A program made the translations under genes and the position numbers. The notes under the pieces were generated by a model that saw nothing but the letters and a program-made list of their open reading frames with translations, did not search any database and was not told the origin of the DNA. A DNA stretch of 64,000 nt, taken from Acridotheres tristis (taxonomy: Eukaryota > Chordata > Aves > Passeriformes > Sturnidae). The first letter of the stretch is position 1, and every line of letters begins with the position of its first letter. Location: assembly GCA_037013685.1 (NCBI GenBank), contig CM072908.1:4291001-4355000 (forward strand). Reading direction: 5' to 3'. This document shows positions 1 to 15,200 of the stretch, piece by piece.

Positions 1-225
1 GTCCAGGGAATATGAAACCCTGCAGTGCTTGGTTTGTTGAAGATGCAGAAAAGCAAATGAGCATTAGTTAATGGATTTCTTTCCACTGCTGAGACAAACA
101 GTAGACTCCAGCTTCCACAGGTTTGGGCAAAATGGGGAATTCTGTCTAAAGCTGAGCTGTAACATGGAAGAACAAGTCACGTACTACCAGGCAGCTAAGG
201 TTTGCTGTTCTTTCCCCCTTGACAG

Positions 226-3200
226 GTGAACATGATGACACTTGCAGAGCACATTATTGAAGCTACACCTGACAGGATCAAGCGGGAGAACTTCGTGCCA
301 ATGGAATCGCTGCTGGCAGAGAGGACAGACAGTGCTGCCATGAGCACCACCATGAGCTGGCTGGCCAGTTACCTTGCTGACGTCGATCACTTGCCCAGTG
401 CTGCACAGATCAGGTCAGTGGGAGCTGTGAGGTTGCTCTGGGTTTCGGTGTGGTGTTCATACTGGGCAGCATGTTGTGACTCTTCAGCCTGCAGCTCTCA
501 GTGAGACTCAGTTCTGGTCTTGCAGGCCCAGGCACACTCTTGTGCTCTCAGCTAGCACAGCTACAAATTCATGGAATGAGGGTTTCACTCCAGCACCACA
601 TCTGTGCAGTGCAGGACAGGCAGGCTCAGGGGTGTGGGATGTTGCTTGGAGAAAACAGGGGGAGCATAAACTTCTGCCTTGAACTCAGAAATGTTGTTGT
701 CCTTATCTGTGATGCCAAGCCCAAGTGCTTTGTAAGCCAATAATTCCTACTGTGATTGGTATTTCAGAAGTCTGTATAGTGAACCCCTGACCCCTTCTTC
801 GAACACCAGCTTGAGCCCTGCAGGCTCACCAATCAGTGAAATAGCTTTTGAGAAACCCAGCCTTCCCTCGGCAGCAGACTGGTCTGAATTTCTGAGTGCA
901 TCCACCAGCGAGAAGGTAGAAAATGAGTTTGCACAGTTAACTCTGTCTGATCATGAGCAGAGAGAACTCTATGAAGCTGCCAAACTCGTCCAGACAGTAT
1001 TCAGGAAATACAAGGTATGTGGCCCAAACGTCCAGTGTTTTCCTTGATGGATGTGTGAGAGACAGCATATAATTTGTTACAAACAAAAATGCGGGTAATA
1101 CTCACTCCAGGGACAAAAACAGAGTTTCTGTCACAACCTTTCCAATGTTTCTGACGTTTGTTTGTTGATGTTTGCCCAACAAATATTGTATGGGGAGTGC
1201 ATGCCATGCCATGGCACACCTGCTGTGCCAGAGCGGCACTCACAAAGCACATCCTCAAAATGTACCCCAGAGGTTCTGCTTCGTTGGCCATTTGATGTAA
1301 AGATGCATTTTGAAGGTTTGTTCCTTATGTGAGTTGACAGCAGAGGCATCTCCAGGAAGTGCCTGGGCCTGATTTGGACCAGTGTTGGGGGTTGAATGGT
1401 TCCCTTTTCTTTCTGTGGAATTTCTCCCATGTAGCATTGACAGGAGAGGTTTGCCCTGCGAGCAGCTGAGAGCCACGTCACCTGTCCTGGGTTTTGGTGC
1501 CCTCTGACTGATGCTGCTCCTTTCTCTCTCCACACAGGGTCGTCCTCTCCGGGAACAGCAGGAGGTGGCTGCTGCTGTTATTCAGCGTTGCTACCGAAAG
1601 TACAAACAGGTAATCAAAAAAGTGACATTTTATGAAGCACATGTAAGTGCCATGAACACACCCTGGTGTAGTGGGCGTTGTCCCACTGCTCCTCTTGTAT
1701 GCTTTTCAGCCTGCTGTAATGAAATACCTTGCTCAGGCAAAACTGAAAAGAGAAGAAGATTCATGTTCTGAATCGTAGTTTTGGAGGGAATCCTTGACAT
1801 TTTTTTGTGATAATGCCTGTGTTTTTGCTGTGAGATGGACAGCTGTGATGTATTCTGTATTGGTCTTTATGCATGTTACAGCCTGAGGAGACTATTCTCT
1901 GACTAGTTGCTTGCCAAATTTCATTGTGAAATTGAAGTTGGTTTTGACTTTGATAAAGGTGAGGGTGAAAAATAGGTTGTTTTATTCTGCACATACTAAA
2001 CTTGTAAACTATGGGAAGTCACATGTTGTAGCTTGATGTGAGTTTTTCCAGGACTGAGACTGTTTTCCAGACTGGTTGGAGAAATTTTTTTCAGGCTGAG
2101 TTCTCAACCCCAGGAAAAGAAGATAACTTTCCATTTTTGTTTTTGATTGGGGTTTTTGTTTTGGTTTTTTTTGTTGGTTTTGTTTGGTTTTGGGGTTTTT
2201 TGGTGAGGACTAGAGCCCACATCCCTCTTTGCACTCTACCCTGCTAGACCGTCTGTCTAATGCCTGGCAGTATGTTAACAGAAAGTGAGGCAAGGCAAGT
2301 TGTGCTCTTTTACAACCCTCAAAAAAAATTTATTTGGGAAGCCTTTCTAGTGTTAGGTGACTGCATTGTGGTTCACATCCAACCCGTCATATGGATTTCA
2401 TTCTGGAATGGTGCTTCCTACAGTAGGGAAGCTTAATTCCTTTCAAAAACTGCTTGACAAATTGCTTTGTCTTGGATCCTGGAATCGCTTCTTTTCGAAA
2501 GAAGATTGTTTGGGTCTTTTTGTTTTGATTTCTTTTTTCTTTTTTTTCATTCTTTATTTGCAGAACTAACATTAACAATGTATTTTTCTGTTTCTCCCCA
2601 AGCTTACTTGGATAGCCTTGAAGGTAATACAAATACAAACACTATTTTGGAAACAGTTCCCCCTGGGTCACTAACTTGCACACTCAGTGTAAACAAGGAG
2701 AACTTGGCATTTTGGAGAAACTTTTTAATACTATCTACTAATAAATGCCTGTGGTTGAGAAGTTACTGTCAAACCAGACTTTTCTGGGAGTTGTGTAGGG
2801 ACTGCTGTGCCACAGTTGTATCAGTTCCCATGAGCAGGGATGGGCTGAGCTGCTGGGAGGATTTTGCAGCCAGTTTCCAGAGGACAGGCTTTCCTTTAGT
2901 GCTCCTGATCAGCTGTCACTTGGTGACCTTTGCCTTGGCATTTGGGGAGCACAGAACATTTATCCCACCTGTGAGCCAATGTCCTCTGCATTCTGCTTGC
3001 CTGCTGAAGTATTTTGACCATTCATCTTTGAAATACCTGTGTGCTGAATTCCTAAGGCCAACATCTCAGTACATTGCTGCTCATGCTGGAGGCACAACTG
3101 TTGATGCCAGTCTTAAACTGTTCACAGTCAATAATTCTCTGCTGTAAAGATGAGTTTCCCAGCTATGCAACATCTTGATCTCATCAGATTCTAGAATCAA

Positions 3201-6200
3201 CTGAGCTTTTCTTAGGGCTTCCAGGAGGCAAGATGTGTTTTTCCTGGAGTGAACATGTCCTTGGGGTGATATTCCATCCACAGCTTCCCCCTGCCCTGTG
3301 GTTTTGTTTTGGGCTGAGAACTGTTCTGTCAGCACAAATGGGTTGTGCTCTGGGACACTGAGCTCACCAAGGCTTTCCTCTATGGGGAGGAGTTTAGGTG
3401 ACATCTCCACTGATCCCCTTCCCAGAAGGAAGAAGGGAACAAGAGGAGGACAGGGCGCAGCTACTCAGGTCTTAGAGTTGCATGCAAACATATTGGTGTC
3501 TGGTCTATGCAGTGACTGCTGATTTCTCTTTCACTTTCCTGTTCCTCTGATCTGTTACTGCACTGATCAGCACAGGTTTGTGACTGGATTGGAACAGTCA
3601 CAGCTCACGGCTCTGTTTTGTATTTGAACCCTTCTGTTCAGGGGTTTGTAACTCAGCCACAGAATTCCCATCTGGGCTAAAGCTCTGAAGGAAAACCATT
3701 ACCAGCCCATGAGTAGACTCATTTAAAACAGCGAATTTAAAATCACAATCTGATCCATTAATTTAAAAATGTTAAAAACAAAAAAAGAAGGAAACAAAAA
3801 ACCAAATAGAAATTAATAATGGCAAAATATAACTGCTCCTAATGACTGCTTCAATTCCAAAAAGTGAAATTTGGTAAATGGTGGTCTGTGATGATATTGG
3901 AAGATTTTTTGCTTTGGGGCTATGTTGGGAGGGTTGGTTGTTTGCTTTTGGGGTTTTTGGTCCCAGCAGAGTGGAAAATACTGAGCTATGTTAGGACATT
4001 ACCCTGTACAAGGCAGTAGCTGCTTCTCGTCTGTCTGATAATCAGAAGTCAAAGCTGATGAAATATCCAAGAACAACAGACACATCAGTTTTGAAAGTAT
4101 TAAAACTATTAAAACTTACCAAAATAAGAGCAAACATTGAAAACCTCTGTTATAGTAGTATGAGTGCAACTTCTATACATTATTCTACATTTTCATCTTA
4201 CAAAGGACTTAAAAATATGCATGAATGCACATGGTTTCTGTTAAGTGGTCATCACCTTGCATGCTTTCAGAGGAAAAGGATGTAGAATAAAGATTTTCTT
4301 TTTAAGAGTTTGTGCCTGCTTTACTTGGGCTAGAAATAATACAGTGCTAGACGGAGTTTGGGAAGTGTGTGACTGCTCACGCAAATTTGTGAGTTCATTG
4401 GATGCTTGTTATAGATTTCTATTGAAATTTAGTTTTGTCCGTGTCTCAGGCTCAGTATTAGACTTATAACTATTTTGGTTTGGGGGGTTTGTTGGGATTG
4501 TTTGGTTTTTAAGAAAGATGGGGACAGATATTTGTTGCAATAAGACAAGTGACAATGGCTCCAATCTAAAAGAGGGTAGGTTCAGATTAGATACAAGGAA
4601 GACAGTTTTTACAGTGGGGCTGGTGAGCCACTGGCACAGGTTGCCCAGAGACGTGACAGATGCCCTGTCCCTGGAAACATTCAAGAGCAGGCTGGATAGG
4701 GCTCTGAGCAACCTGATTTCCTTGAAGATGTCCCTCTTCATGTTGGGGGAGGTTGGACTAGATGACTTTTAAAAATTCCTCCCAGGGCAGATTATTCTGT
4801 GATTCCATTAATCCAGTTAAACTATTCCACAGGAACAAAATCAGATAGTTGTTTCCTTGATGCAGACTAAGTTCTGCCCCTAATCTTACAGTTGTTCCAG
4901 TTTGCTGTCACCATTTCCTTACACAATTCCCAATCAGGGAATAGATACTCACTTACTTCTCACCACGTGTTAGTGACTCAAGTCTTTCACCATAGGGAGC
5001 CTGCTTCTTACTGGTCTTACTGGGATGCCTCAGCTTCTCTTTGTTTCTGTTGTAGTATGCACTTTATAAAAAGATGACGCAAGCTGCCATTCTTATCCAG
5101 AGCAAATTCCGAAGTTACTATGAGCAGAAAAAATTCCAGCAGAGCCGACGAGCCGCGATGCTGATCCAGCAGTACTATCGCAGCTACAAGGAGTGTGGCA
5201 AGAGGAGGCAAAACCGTCGGGCAGCCACCATTGTCCAGCAGAAACTCAGGTGAGCCTCAGGGGTTTTGATGCTGTTAGGATCTTTCTGTATTGTTTTTAT
5301 GCTCTTAGAGGCTGTGCTGTGCTTCACAGACAAAGGGCAGTGGGAAAAGGACTGTGGTTTATAGGACAATTATTCTTGCATTTAGTAGTATTCTCCCCAG
5401 TTTTGCCTACACTTCAGTGTTGGGGTTTTTTGTGTTTAGAAGCAGTCTGCTTACCAAGAAGCAGGATCAAGCTGCTCGCAAGATTATGCGGTTTTTACGA
5501 CGCTGCCGCCACAGGTATGACACTGTCTTTTGGTATCTGCCTTTCCTTAGAGCAATGCGAAATATTCGAGTGTGTCTGCAATGAATGCAATGTAAATATA
5601 ATAGAACCAGCTCACTACAGATCTTTTAATCAAAGAACAAAGCTGAGCTGTTTCCAAGATGCACTGTCAAAAATGAAATCTTTAACTTAGGACTGTTGCT
5701 GAAAGAGAATTGTGTACAGCCCAGGTCGTTCGACTTTAAAAGCTGGACTTGAGGATGTCTAAAAATAATCTTGTTAAATCATGGCTACAGCTTCTGAGTG
5801 CCGCCCAAAAAACATTCATGGTATGTGGGAAAGTGCAAAAAGTGATGACATCTGGTGTGTGCTGGAAATGCCTTTAGTTCGGTCACGGAAGCATTTGGTT
5901 GGCTCTCCTCAGGTGGGTGTTCTCTTCAGTGTGAGTAGGTGGCATATGGCAGCAGAGCAGCACAGGTTAAGTCACGTCAGCCACTCCACAGGCATGAAGA
6001 TGAAGCAGCTCCTGCCAGTGTGGGAACAGCACAGGCTTGCCAGAGTGCTCCCCTGTGGCAGCCAGCACTGCCATACCAGCAGGGTGTTTGCTGTGGTTTT
6101 TAGCTGAAAGGATCCCCTATATGTGATCAAGTTGCAAACTGGGACTTTGCCTAGACAATGGTGAATCGTGATGTTTCTGACTCTGCCCCCTCCATTCTCA

Positions 6201-9200
6201 CTACCCATGCATTTCATCCACTCAGGAGCTGGTCACACCTGATGCATTTTGAAGCATGTTTAGTTCAGTCCAGTGACATTTAACAAGGAGAGCTCTTAGA
6301 GGCATGTGATAGGCTCCTGATTTTAGAAACAGACTCAGTCTTTATTGCAGGATTTCAAAGCTGCACTTGCAGGAGGTCAGCGTGGCTCATGCTGTAGAAG
6401 TACATCTTAGCTGCAGGTTCAGTGGGAAGTAACATGTGGGAACAAGAAAAAGGGCTTTGTAGTTCCTAGGCTGATTCCAAGTGCTCTTGAAACAACCAGT
6501 CATTGAAGAAGCACAAACGACTTCTTACTTCTGGCAGGGCATATGGAAGAGACCAAAGGGGTTGTTTTGTTATGTTTGTTGTGCAGCATGTCCTGGAGGT
6601 TCAGAATTTCTGTATCCTCTCAGATCTGCTTGAGATCCAGGCAGTCCCTGGGGTAGCCACGTGCTAAGTTTCCATCCATGGGGTCTCTGGGGTCAGCCTG
6701 AGAAGCTTTTAGAGTCAGCTCAGACACAGGCCCAGAGAATGCCTCCAGTCTGGCTGTGTCCCTGGGGTTCCCACCAACACCCAGGATGTGCCATGCACTC
6801 CAAACAGGGCTCAGTTAAGACTCCAGCTTGAGTAACACAGACTCTGCAGGGCTTTAACTCCCGTGATTCCAACAGTTCTTGACTTCAGCTTGTTGCCTTC
6901 CTCTTCCTCAGTGTCTCTTCTTCCCTTTGTAGAGAGACCTTGCTCATTTGCACCACTGAAGGCTAGACCCAGGGTCAGTCTCCTCTCTCCAGCAGCATGG
7001 TCGCTGCTCTGAGTATCCCTGCAGGATGGGTTTAGCTCTTGGGGAGTTCCAGACCGAAATTCAGGGAGGATTCACTGTCATTGAACTCTCTCTGGCTCAC
7101 ATCACATTGTGCAGTGCTTGAATTTCTGCAGGAGTGCAGTCCTGTCCCAGGCACTTTTTTACTGGTTGTGGTTGCTTGGGAATTTGTCTGTGGTTCTTGG
7201 CTAGGATGCAACAAAAGGAAAAAGTGACTTGGCTCCACTGAAGATGTTAACTGTGTTTCAAAACTGCCTTGCTTTTCCTTCTAAAATAGAAATGATCACA
7301 GTGTTGTGGTTACATATTTTCTCCAAGCAGTCATAAGAGTTGAAAACTACGTTAGTGTAACTACTACTAATATTGACAAATCTGAACAGGAGCATTGTGG
7401 CATTGGTAAATGCTAAAAGTGAAAGCAAGACTTAGCAAAATGACAAAATGAGCATTCAGAATCTGCTTGAAAAATACATAATTTATCAGATTTATAGAAC
7501 TGTTTAGAAATGTGAGAGATTTCAGTCTCGTTGCCTGTTTTCCTCCTGCTAGCTAAAAAAGCTCTAGCAATCAGGAGAGCATTTTCCAACAGTGTTGAAA
7601 CACTTCATAATGTTCACTGTTCAGCTCTGTACACTTGGGCTGCATCTGTGTTCCTGGGGTCACACTGCTTTAGTGTCTCTCAGATCCTCGGGCTCCTCTG
7701 GCTGCTGGAACCACACAGATCTGGTGCCTCTGATCTCTGCAGTCAGTGACAAAGACCAGGCAAATCAGGTTCTTAGAGCTTTATTACCACGCAGGATTTT
7801 GAAGGCAAATTAGAAGCCTTTTGCTTGTGTAAACAGCTGTAAAGGAAAATATAATACTGGAAATTACACAGATCATCTACTTAATACAACAGAACTTCAC
7901 TTGCTCCAGCATCTCAGCTGGCTCAGTCTGACCTGTTTGCTTCTTTGCTCCCTGTCCTGAGGGGCAGATCCCTGTGCTTCCCCTGGCACAGCCATATCCT
8001 GGTAAGAGCACCCAGATCCATTCCTTCCCAAACCTGGCTCTGCAATCCTCTTTCTTAGCTGCCTCGTGGTGCAGGCACACTGGGGTACCAGGTGGAATTG
8101 CTTCCTTCTCACCTGCTCTTCCTCCGGCTTTCTGAATTTTCTTTGTGTCTCAATAACAACATTATTCCTCCCTGCTTGACTTTTCTTGCTTACCTTTTCC
8201 TAAGGGTAGAGTAATATTAGGATGCCAAGTAAGTTTCAGATGACCTCTGTGTAAACCTCCTGGTTACATCCCTTCAGTCTCCCATGTGACACACAGGGTA
8301 CAGCTGATGAGGATGGGACTGGTACTTGGGCTAAGAGCCCCGCACACTCTTTCTGCTTGTTGAAATCTTGTTGCAGTCTTCTCCTGTGTTACTTAAAATT
8401 AGCACACTGCTGCTATAAACAAGAATTTAAGAAAGCCTTAGTGTCCAGAAAGAAACACTTCAGCCATCTAAGCTCCTGAAATCCAGGAGTGAGCCATAAC
8501 AGGTAATACCCAATGTTAGTTAATGCTCTGTAGTATAAAAATGACATTATGAAGCCACTTTTTAAACCACAGTGCCTTGACAGTGCAAGGGATAGAAATG
8601 ACAAATATTTTTGGAAAAATCTGAGGGAGTGAGAGAAAAGAGAGCATGCACGGGAACGTCAAACAAACAGGATCTTGTAGCAGATTTCTGCCAGTTGATA
8701 GATCTGGGGGAAGAGGCTGCAAAAGCCAGTAGCAGTCTGTTGTAAGGAGAGTGAGCTAAGTGAGAAGGCAGTAAATGCTTAAAGTTCAGAAATTGAACCT
8801 TTGAAAAATTGAATGGTTTAGCCTAGATTTTTGTCCATGAGCAGATTCTGTTGCTGAGCCAAATACTTACTCTCAAGAGCCTTTAGGTGAGATTTATTCA
8901 GAGTTTCCCCTGGCAACTGTCTGCTTGGTGGGGTTTTTTTCCTGTTTAAAATTGATCCAAGTCTGCTTTAAGCCAATTATGAGAACTCTGTTTGCTTGCA
9001 TTCAGAACAGCTTAAACGGTCATCTTGTCCTATTTTACTTAATAACTTTTTGGCACAAAGGTTTAGTATCTCAAATGTGATTTTGATCACCTCGAGGATC
9101 TGATCTCCTGAACTTAATGTTTGTTGCTTGACCAGAAGGTATTTCAGGTGTTTTGGGAGAGTTAACGAGAGGTTCTGCAGTTGGAGCTCTCAGTAGTGAT

Positions 9201-12200
9201 GTAGATGAAAATCAGAAAATACATAAGTTTTAGTTGAATATACTCTTAGAGAAGATATTAGAGCTGTAGTAGCTGAGTGTCATGGAGACAAAAGGGATCA
9301 TTCATCAGCAGGAGTCATTCTGACTGTCAGACATATATTGTTTCCTTTTGACTTTGAACAGAACCCCCATATTTATCCATCTATTCTCATATTCTCAAAA
9401 ATCTGGTGAAAAACATGCATCAGCATAACGCAGTATCAACATGATCTGTCACAGAAGTGTTGTTTGTTGAGAATGAGAAACAGAAGCTTCCTGGTCTCCC
9501 AGGAGAGCTTCACCCATCTCCCCATGGTGCCCAAACCTGTCAGCTTGTACTTGGTTAACTTCCAGCCTAAAGCTTGCCCCTAACACCTCCTGTGAACTGA
9601 GCTGCCTCCAGGCTCACTGTCCTGAGGCAGAACCAAAGCTTTGCATAGTTAATGATTTTGGAAAGACTCCACCTACTTAGTGATCCCCAGATGTGACACA
9701 TCTAGAGCTGCAAGGAAATCCAGGAGCTCCGAATGGGTTTGGATTTGCTGAGCTGAACTCATGTGTGGTACAGTCAGCTTGCACTGGGAAGGTAACCTCC
9801 TATTTCCTATTCTTTCTCTGATTTGTAGGAAACTTTTACTCTTCTGGGGGATATCTAGACCGTTGCTAAGATGGAATTACGATCTGCAGTATTTTCTGTG
9901 GAGTAGCATTTGGAATGAGATAGAAAAGAGGTGATTGCTGCCAGGGAAGGCAGGATGCAGCTAGAAATGCCATGGGGATGACAGTGTTGGGTTTTTTTAC
10001 TTGCTTATAACTTTCTGCCCTAAAGCACCTAAACACAGGACTGCCCTTCCCTGTAAAGAGGAGTCCCTAGGCAGGAGTGGGAAGGGTTCTTTCTCTCCAG
10101 GCAAGCAGAAGTGCTGTCTCCTCCTCCCTGAAGTGAAGCTCTAGGTAAGGTACAGTTGTTGCCATGTGTGTCTAATGGCTCTTTGGTATTGTTTTGCACT
10201 CTGAAGCCCTCTGGTGGACCATAGGCTGTACAAAAGGGTGAGTGTAGCTGCCTGCTAGCCAGTTCCTCTCTTCCATTTTAAATATATTTGCTTTCTGCTT
10301 GCTTGCATGGGGCTGCGGCCGAGATATGCCAGTAAGTTTCACCTCCATTAATTCTATGAAAGAATCTTGTATAAACTAACCCTACTGCAATGACTAACAC
10401 TGCTGCTTTTGTAACAGGACAGAGCTCTGCAGTAGATGTTACCAGTGCATGAATGTGTGAAAAAGGACATGTATATTCATCATGGGCATGCTTAGATGGT
10501 GTTGTCGGTGGGGTATTTTTTCAGTATCCAAAATGGCTGTGAGTAGATGTTGGAGTTTGACAGGATCTGCACTCACACACACTCAATGAGTTCCATTGTC
10601 ATGGACTGCAGCAGCATTCAGGGTAGATCATAGGAAGCTGCACTGCAGGTTCAGCCTACTCTAAATGGATATTTATTTCTGCCTGGGCCAGATGGAAGCA
10701 GAAGAGCTCCTCACAGTGCTTTTTACTCCCAAAGGTGGTTAAGCACCAGTGTTTATCTTCTATTAAGTTGATCTTTGGTAAGTTACATGGTTGCATTGTA
10801 GGGCCAGCTTTTTGACAGCTGTTTCTCTAATTTTTTAATCCACATATTGGGAAAGAGAACAAAAAAAAAGTGAAGATGCTGCAACTGTGTTATAGTAAGT
10901 GCCAAGAGAGTGTCTGTTGGGAGTCTCATTCTCAGCATGAAGAGCCCACTCACCTGTGTGCTCAGTCACATTAGTGGCTGGTTGGCTGTGAGACAGCAGG
11001 GTGGCAAGAGGTGATGTTGCCTGGAATCAAACGAAGAGCTTTCTGAATAATATTAAAGTGCTAATATAAAGTGCAGTTCTTTAATGAAAGCATTCAGGTG
11101 CAGAAAACATAGTTATGAGCACATGTGGTGTAGGATTTCTACAATTTTATAAGGTTAGTTAATTAGTGTATCTAGGAGGTAAATCCAATAGTTCCACCCT
11201 TGGGCCTGCCCCTTGGAGTGTCTCCAGGAGGTTCTTTGCCCTGTATCTTGTTTTGACTCTCAAATGCTGGTGCAAAACAGATTTCCTTGGTAGAAATCAT
11301 TTTCTTGAAAATAAGACTGAATAGAATTTCGAGAGTTTGACATAATGTATTAAAAAGGGTTAGCTATTGTTTTAAAGTGTGAAAAAGGGTAAGAAAGGGC
11401 TAGAAACTATGAAACTATATATTAGAAACCTACGAAGCTACAAATAAATGAAAAAGCTAAAAATCTTTAGTTATCAGTGGGAGAATTTCTGTGACAGGTC
11501 TCTCGAAGCATGTGCCTCAGCTGCCAGCAGGCTGCTCTGTTCTATCTCGCACCTGAGAGGTTGTTAGGGCAGCAGGGTTTTTGTAAAAGACTGCTGCCAG
11601 AAATATTACAGTTTGTGTGCTTATTGCTCCTGTTTTCAGCAAGGGAGGGGTGGCCTGCACCCCTGCTTCCATGTAATATAAAAAGAAAATTGCATTGTTG
11701 ATGATGGAGTTTTATTGACTTGGCATTGCAGAGATCGTTTTCAAGACTCAAGAGTGAGAGCATGAATAGGGCCTGAGCCTGCTGGAGACACCATTGTTTG
11801 TTTAACTGTTCAGGCTAACAAAGGGGTAGCAGCTAATGGCATTTGTTTCCAAATCATTACTTCTATGCTACCATTTTTTGTTGTACGTCCTCCTTTTTTT
11901 ACAAGCTAAAATTTGGAGTTTTTACTAATAACAGATGAAGAGGAATTGATTGAAATTAGAGCAAAGGGCCAGCTGTGCCCTGAGGGCAAGCTCTACAAGG
12001 GCTGCTGTCAGCAGAGGCCAGTTTTCAGTGTTGGAGGAGAAGCAGTTGTTGGATTTCTAAGGCTTTTTGTATGCCACAGTATATGAGGAATTAGCAACAA
12101 GCAGATTCTGGAAGTTTGGTGGCATTTGCAGATTTTGCCTGGAATGACCAATGATGTGTGATTGATGGGGAAAGGGGGTGGCTCTCTGTCTGGGAAAAGT

Positions 12201-15200
12201 AAACTGTGAGCTATCTCAAAATGTACTGGCTGCTGTTCTGCCAAAGTAAGTCTGTAATGGCAAGATATTCTCTGCTGCTTTGCATTCTGGTAACACCCTG
12301 TGTGTGTCTGTTACTGGAGTGCACAAACACCAAGAGTATTCCCAGGCCTGCTGATGTGCCCAGGCTGACACAGCCCCTCATGCTGAGGGAATGCCTGCAT
12401 TTATTGTTTGTAATACACGAAGTGGGTGTTATCTGTAATGTGCTGTTGGAGTGTGCAGATAAATGATTGCAGCATTTGCTCCTGAGTTTCAGTTTTAAGA
12501 CCTTTCCAAATTGAGTGATTCTTTTTTTTTCTGGATTTATCTGGGTGACATTACACCAGGATCAGTAAAGAGGGAAAGGCAGGAGATTTTACTGGCCTAC
12601 TCTTGAGTGAGACTAGACTCGGTGTCCTGCAGTAGAAATTAAAATACATTTTAGGGGAAAAAAACCCCATCCAGTTGCTCTTGCCTTTAAGTAACAGTTC
12701 TCATCTCAAGGAAACCTGCTTCAGTAGAGGGATTTCAGCTACTCACCATGCTCCCCCACGCAAATGTTTGCCTTCATATCAGTCAAACCATCCTCTGTAG
12801 CTTCCTGCAAAAGAGGGCTTTGCTCCCAGTCCAGGTGTAGAGGTGAACAAATTGCAGAGCTGCCTGCAGTGTTACCCTCTCTGCCCTGCCCTTGGCAGGA
12901 GATGATCTGAAGAAGATCACAAGGAGTGAGTCTTGCCCATGTCGAGGGGATGACCAGTCAGGTGCCTTCTGCCTACAGCAAAACTTCTGTCCTCTCTGGG
13001 GCAGAACAAGTGCACGTGTTACCCATGATCATGAGCTATAAAAAGTGTCTTCATTGACCTTTTATGTACAAATAGGCCCCCTTTCCCCACCACGATCTCA
13101 TGGTTTGATTAAATGCTGCTCTCCAGTTTTGGGGAGTAAATGTGTAGCATCTGAAATAATTTCTCTGGTAAGTACAGCTGAATTTCATAACTGAATAAAC
13201 ATCTGCTGTGTTTTGTTGTTCTTTGCATACTCTTCCTCTTTTGTCATTTTAGCAACAAACCTTTTCCTACTCCTGTGCATCTAGGACTTGTATTTTTAAT
13301 GTGTTTTTAATCTGTGCCATGCAGCAGACACTGCATTGAGGTACCTGGTTTCTTGCCTCTCTTAGTAAGACAGAGAATGGGGGAAAATTTGAAGGGGTAG
13401 GCAAGTCCCATTTATTTGAGTTCAGGACGATGTGTGAAAATGTCATATTGGGATGTGCGTGTCTGTACCTGCAACAAAAGTTTTCAAAGTAATTTATTTT
13501 TTTCATTTACCTCTTGCAGGGGCTGAATGTATTTGAAGCTCAGATGTGTGTATTAAATTGCAGACTGCGTGCTCTGGGGTGTCGTTCTTATTGGGCCTTT
13601 CTGTCTTTTTTGTTTTGCTGCCTAAATGAGATATCTGGAAAAAGGCAAGATCTCCCTTGTCTTAAATATCCCACAGGCCATTTCAGGTCTCAGAGCAACA
13701 GGTAACTCGCCAGCCAGCCTTTTCTGGCTCTTGCACCCTGTCCTGTAAACTGATCTTCAGCACTGGGACTCATTCAGCATTTCCCTGGCTGGGCATTATG
13801 GAGTCACTCTGATACAGCAGCTTTGTGTTAACGCTTTACCCATGAAGCCATCATGTGCTGTGACGTTTTCTCAGTAGGGCTGGTTCATTTGCTGACACCC
13901 TGTCCAGGACTGGGCAGGGCACAGGGAGAGGAGCTGTCACTTGCTGGGGCTGTTGCTTTCTACATTGCTTCAGCACATACTGATATATGCCCTGTACACT
14001 GTCCAGGTGAGCAGCACGGTGTGAGGGGCAGAAACTTTGGCTGGCTGAAGCAGTTTGGGAACCAGGATGTATCTCCCAAGAGTCAGGGTTGAAAGCTCAT
14101 GTTTGAAATCATCTTCTCTTCCTTTCCTGTATGTCAGCATCACGGCTGTGATTTCAGACACCTCAGCAGTGGTCATCTCTATTGCACGTGCTTTTTCCTT
14201 CCATCTGCTCTTCAGCACTTGCAGAGGGAATAACTTTGTGCCTTAGAAGCGCTTTCTGTCTGGACAATGTTATCTGGGGAGGTGTTTGTTCAAGGCTTCA
14301 TCAGTGCATAACCAGATGTACAGTCCTTGCAGTTTTGTGCATGGTGTCAGAGCTGCTGGCACAGGGTGGTGCTTTTTGTTCAGAGTGCTGCAAAAGCCAG
14401 GGCCTGTTTCCCGTTCTGGGGTGCACCACTTGCAGCTGAGCATCACTTGAGCTGTCCTCACTCCAGCCCCCATTCAGCTCAGGGAAGCACTCCCAGAAGT
14501 GATCCAAGCCAGCATGACAGTGCTTGTAGACCCCTGGAGAGGTTTGCACACCATCCAGCAGCACCTGGCCTGCTGCTGTCACTTTCATTGCCATCATATC
14601 CTCTGTTGTTTGAAAAAATAGTCTCACTGCAAGTCTACCAAAATGGGTTGAAACATCTTCTCTAAGAACATTCTTTCTGCTGTTCAATTCTTTAAATCCC
14701 AGTAGTGTTCTTTTCTTTTCAGCAGTTTATTAATGCTTGTAATTGCAAATGCTAGGCTTTGGTTCTCTTCCCTGCCTCAGTTTAAGACTGGAAAAATGTT
14801 AACCAAAGAAGATTGCCTTTTAACATGAAGGCAGTGTTATATTGTTCACTTAAAATATCTCCTAGCAGAACTTACTCGGAGGATTTCTATTCTCAAGTGT
14901 CCTAATTTGTCCAAAATTCTTCCCTGGTCAACCTGTATTTTTTAATTGTAGTTGAAAATTTTGAGGGTTTAATTACACCAAGTATTAATGAAGAAGAAAT
15001 ACCAGTCCCTGCTATTGGACTTCATACTGTTGTAATCAAATCAAGTGCCACTGAGTGAGGAACTCAAAAAGAGTTAAGACTGAAAGGACTTTTAAGACAC
15101 AGGAAAGGCTGCAGTGCAGATTATCCAAAAAGATTTAGTTGGTTAAAGACTATTAGTTTTAGATTCTGTTGACAAAGCATTCCAGATAAGTAAATGTATT

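Noticed and set aside
2467..3147. 226-codon plus-strand open frame in a CAMTA1 intron
   Set aside because: It overlaps the 21-nt microexon but in another frame (QAYLDSLEG rather than LTWIALK). No homology recognised.
14301..14687. 128-codon minus-strand open frame in the last CAMTA1 intron
   Set aside because: No family resemblance, no conserved splice context. Considered as a retrocopy but no poly(A) tail or target-site duplication seen.
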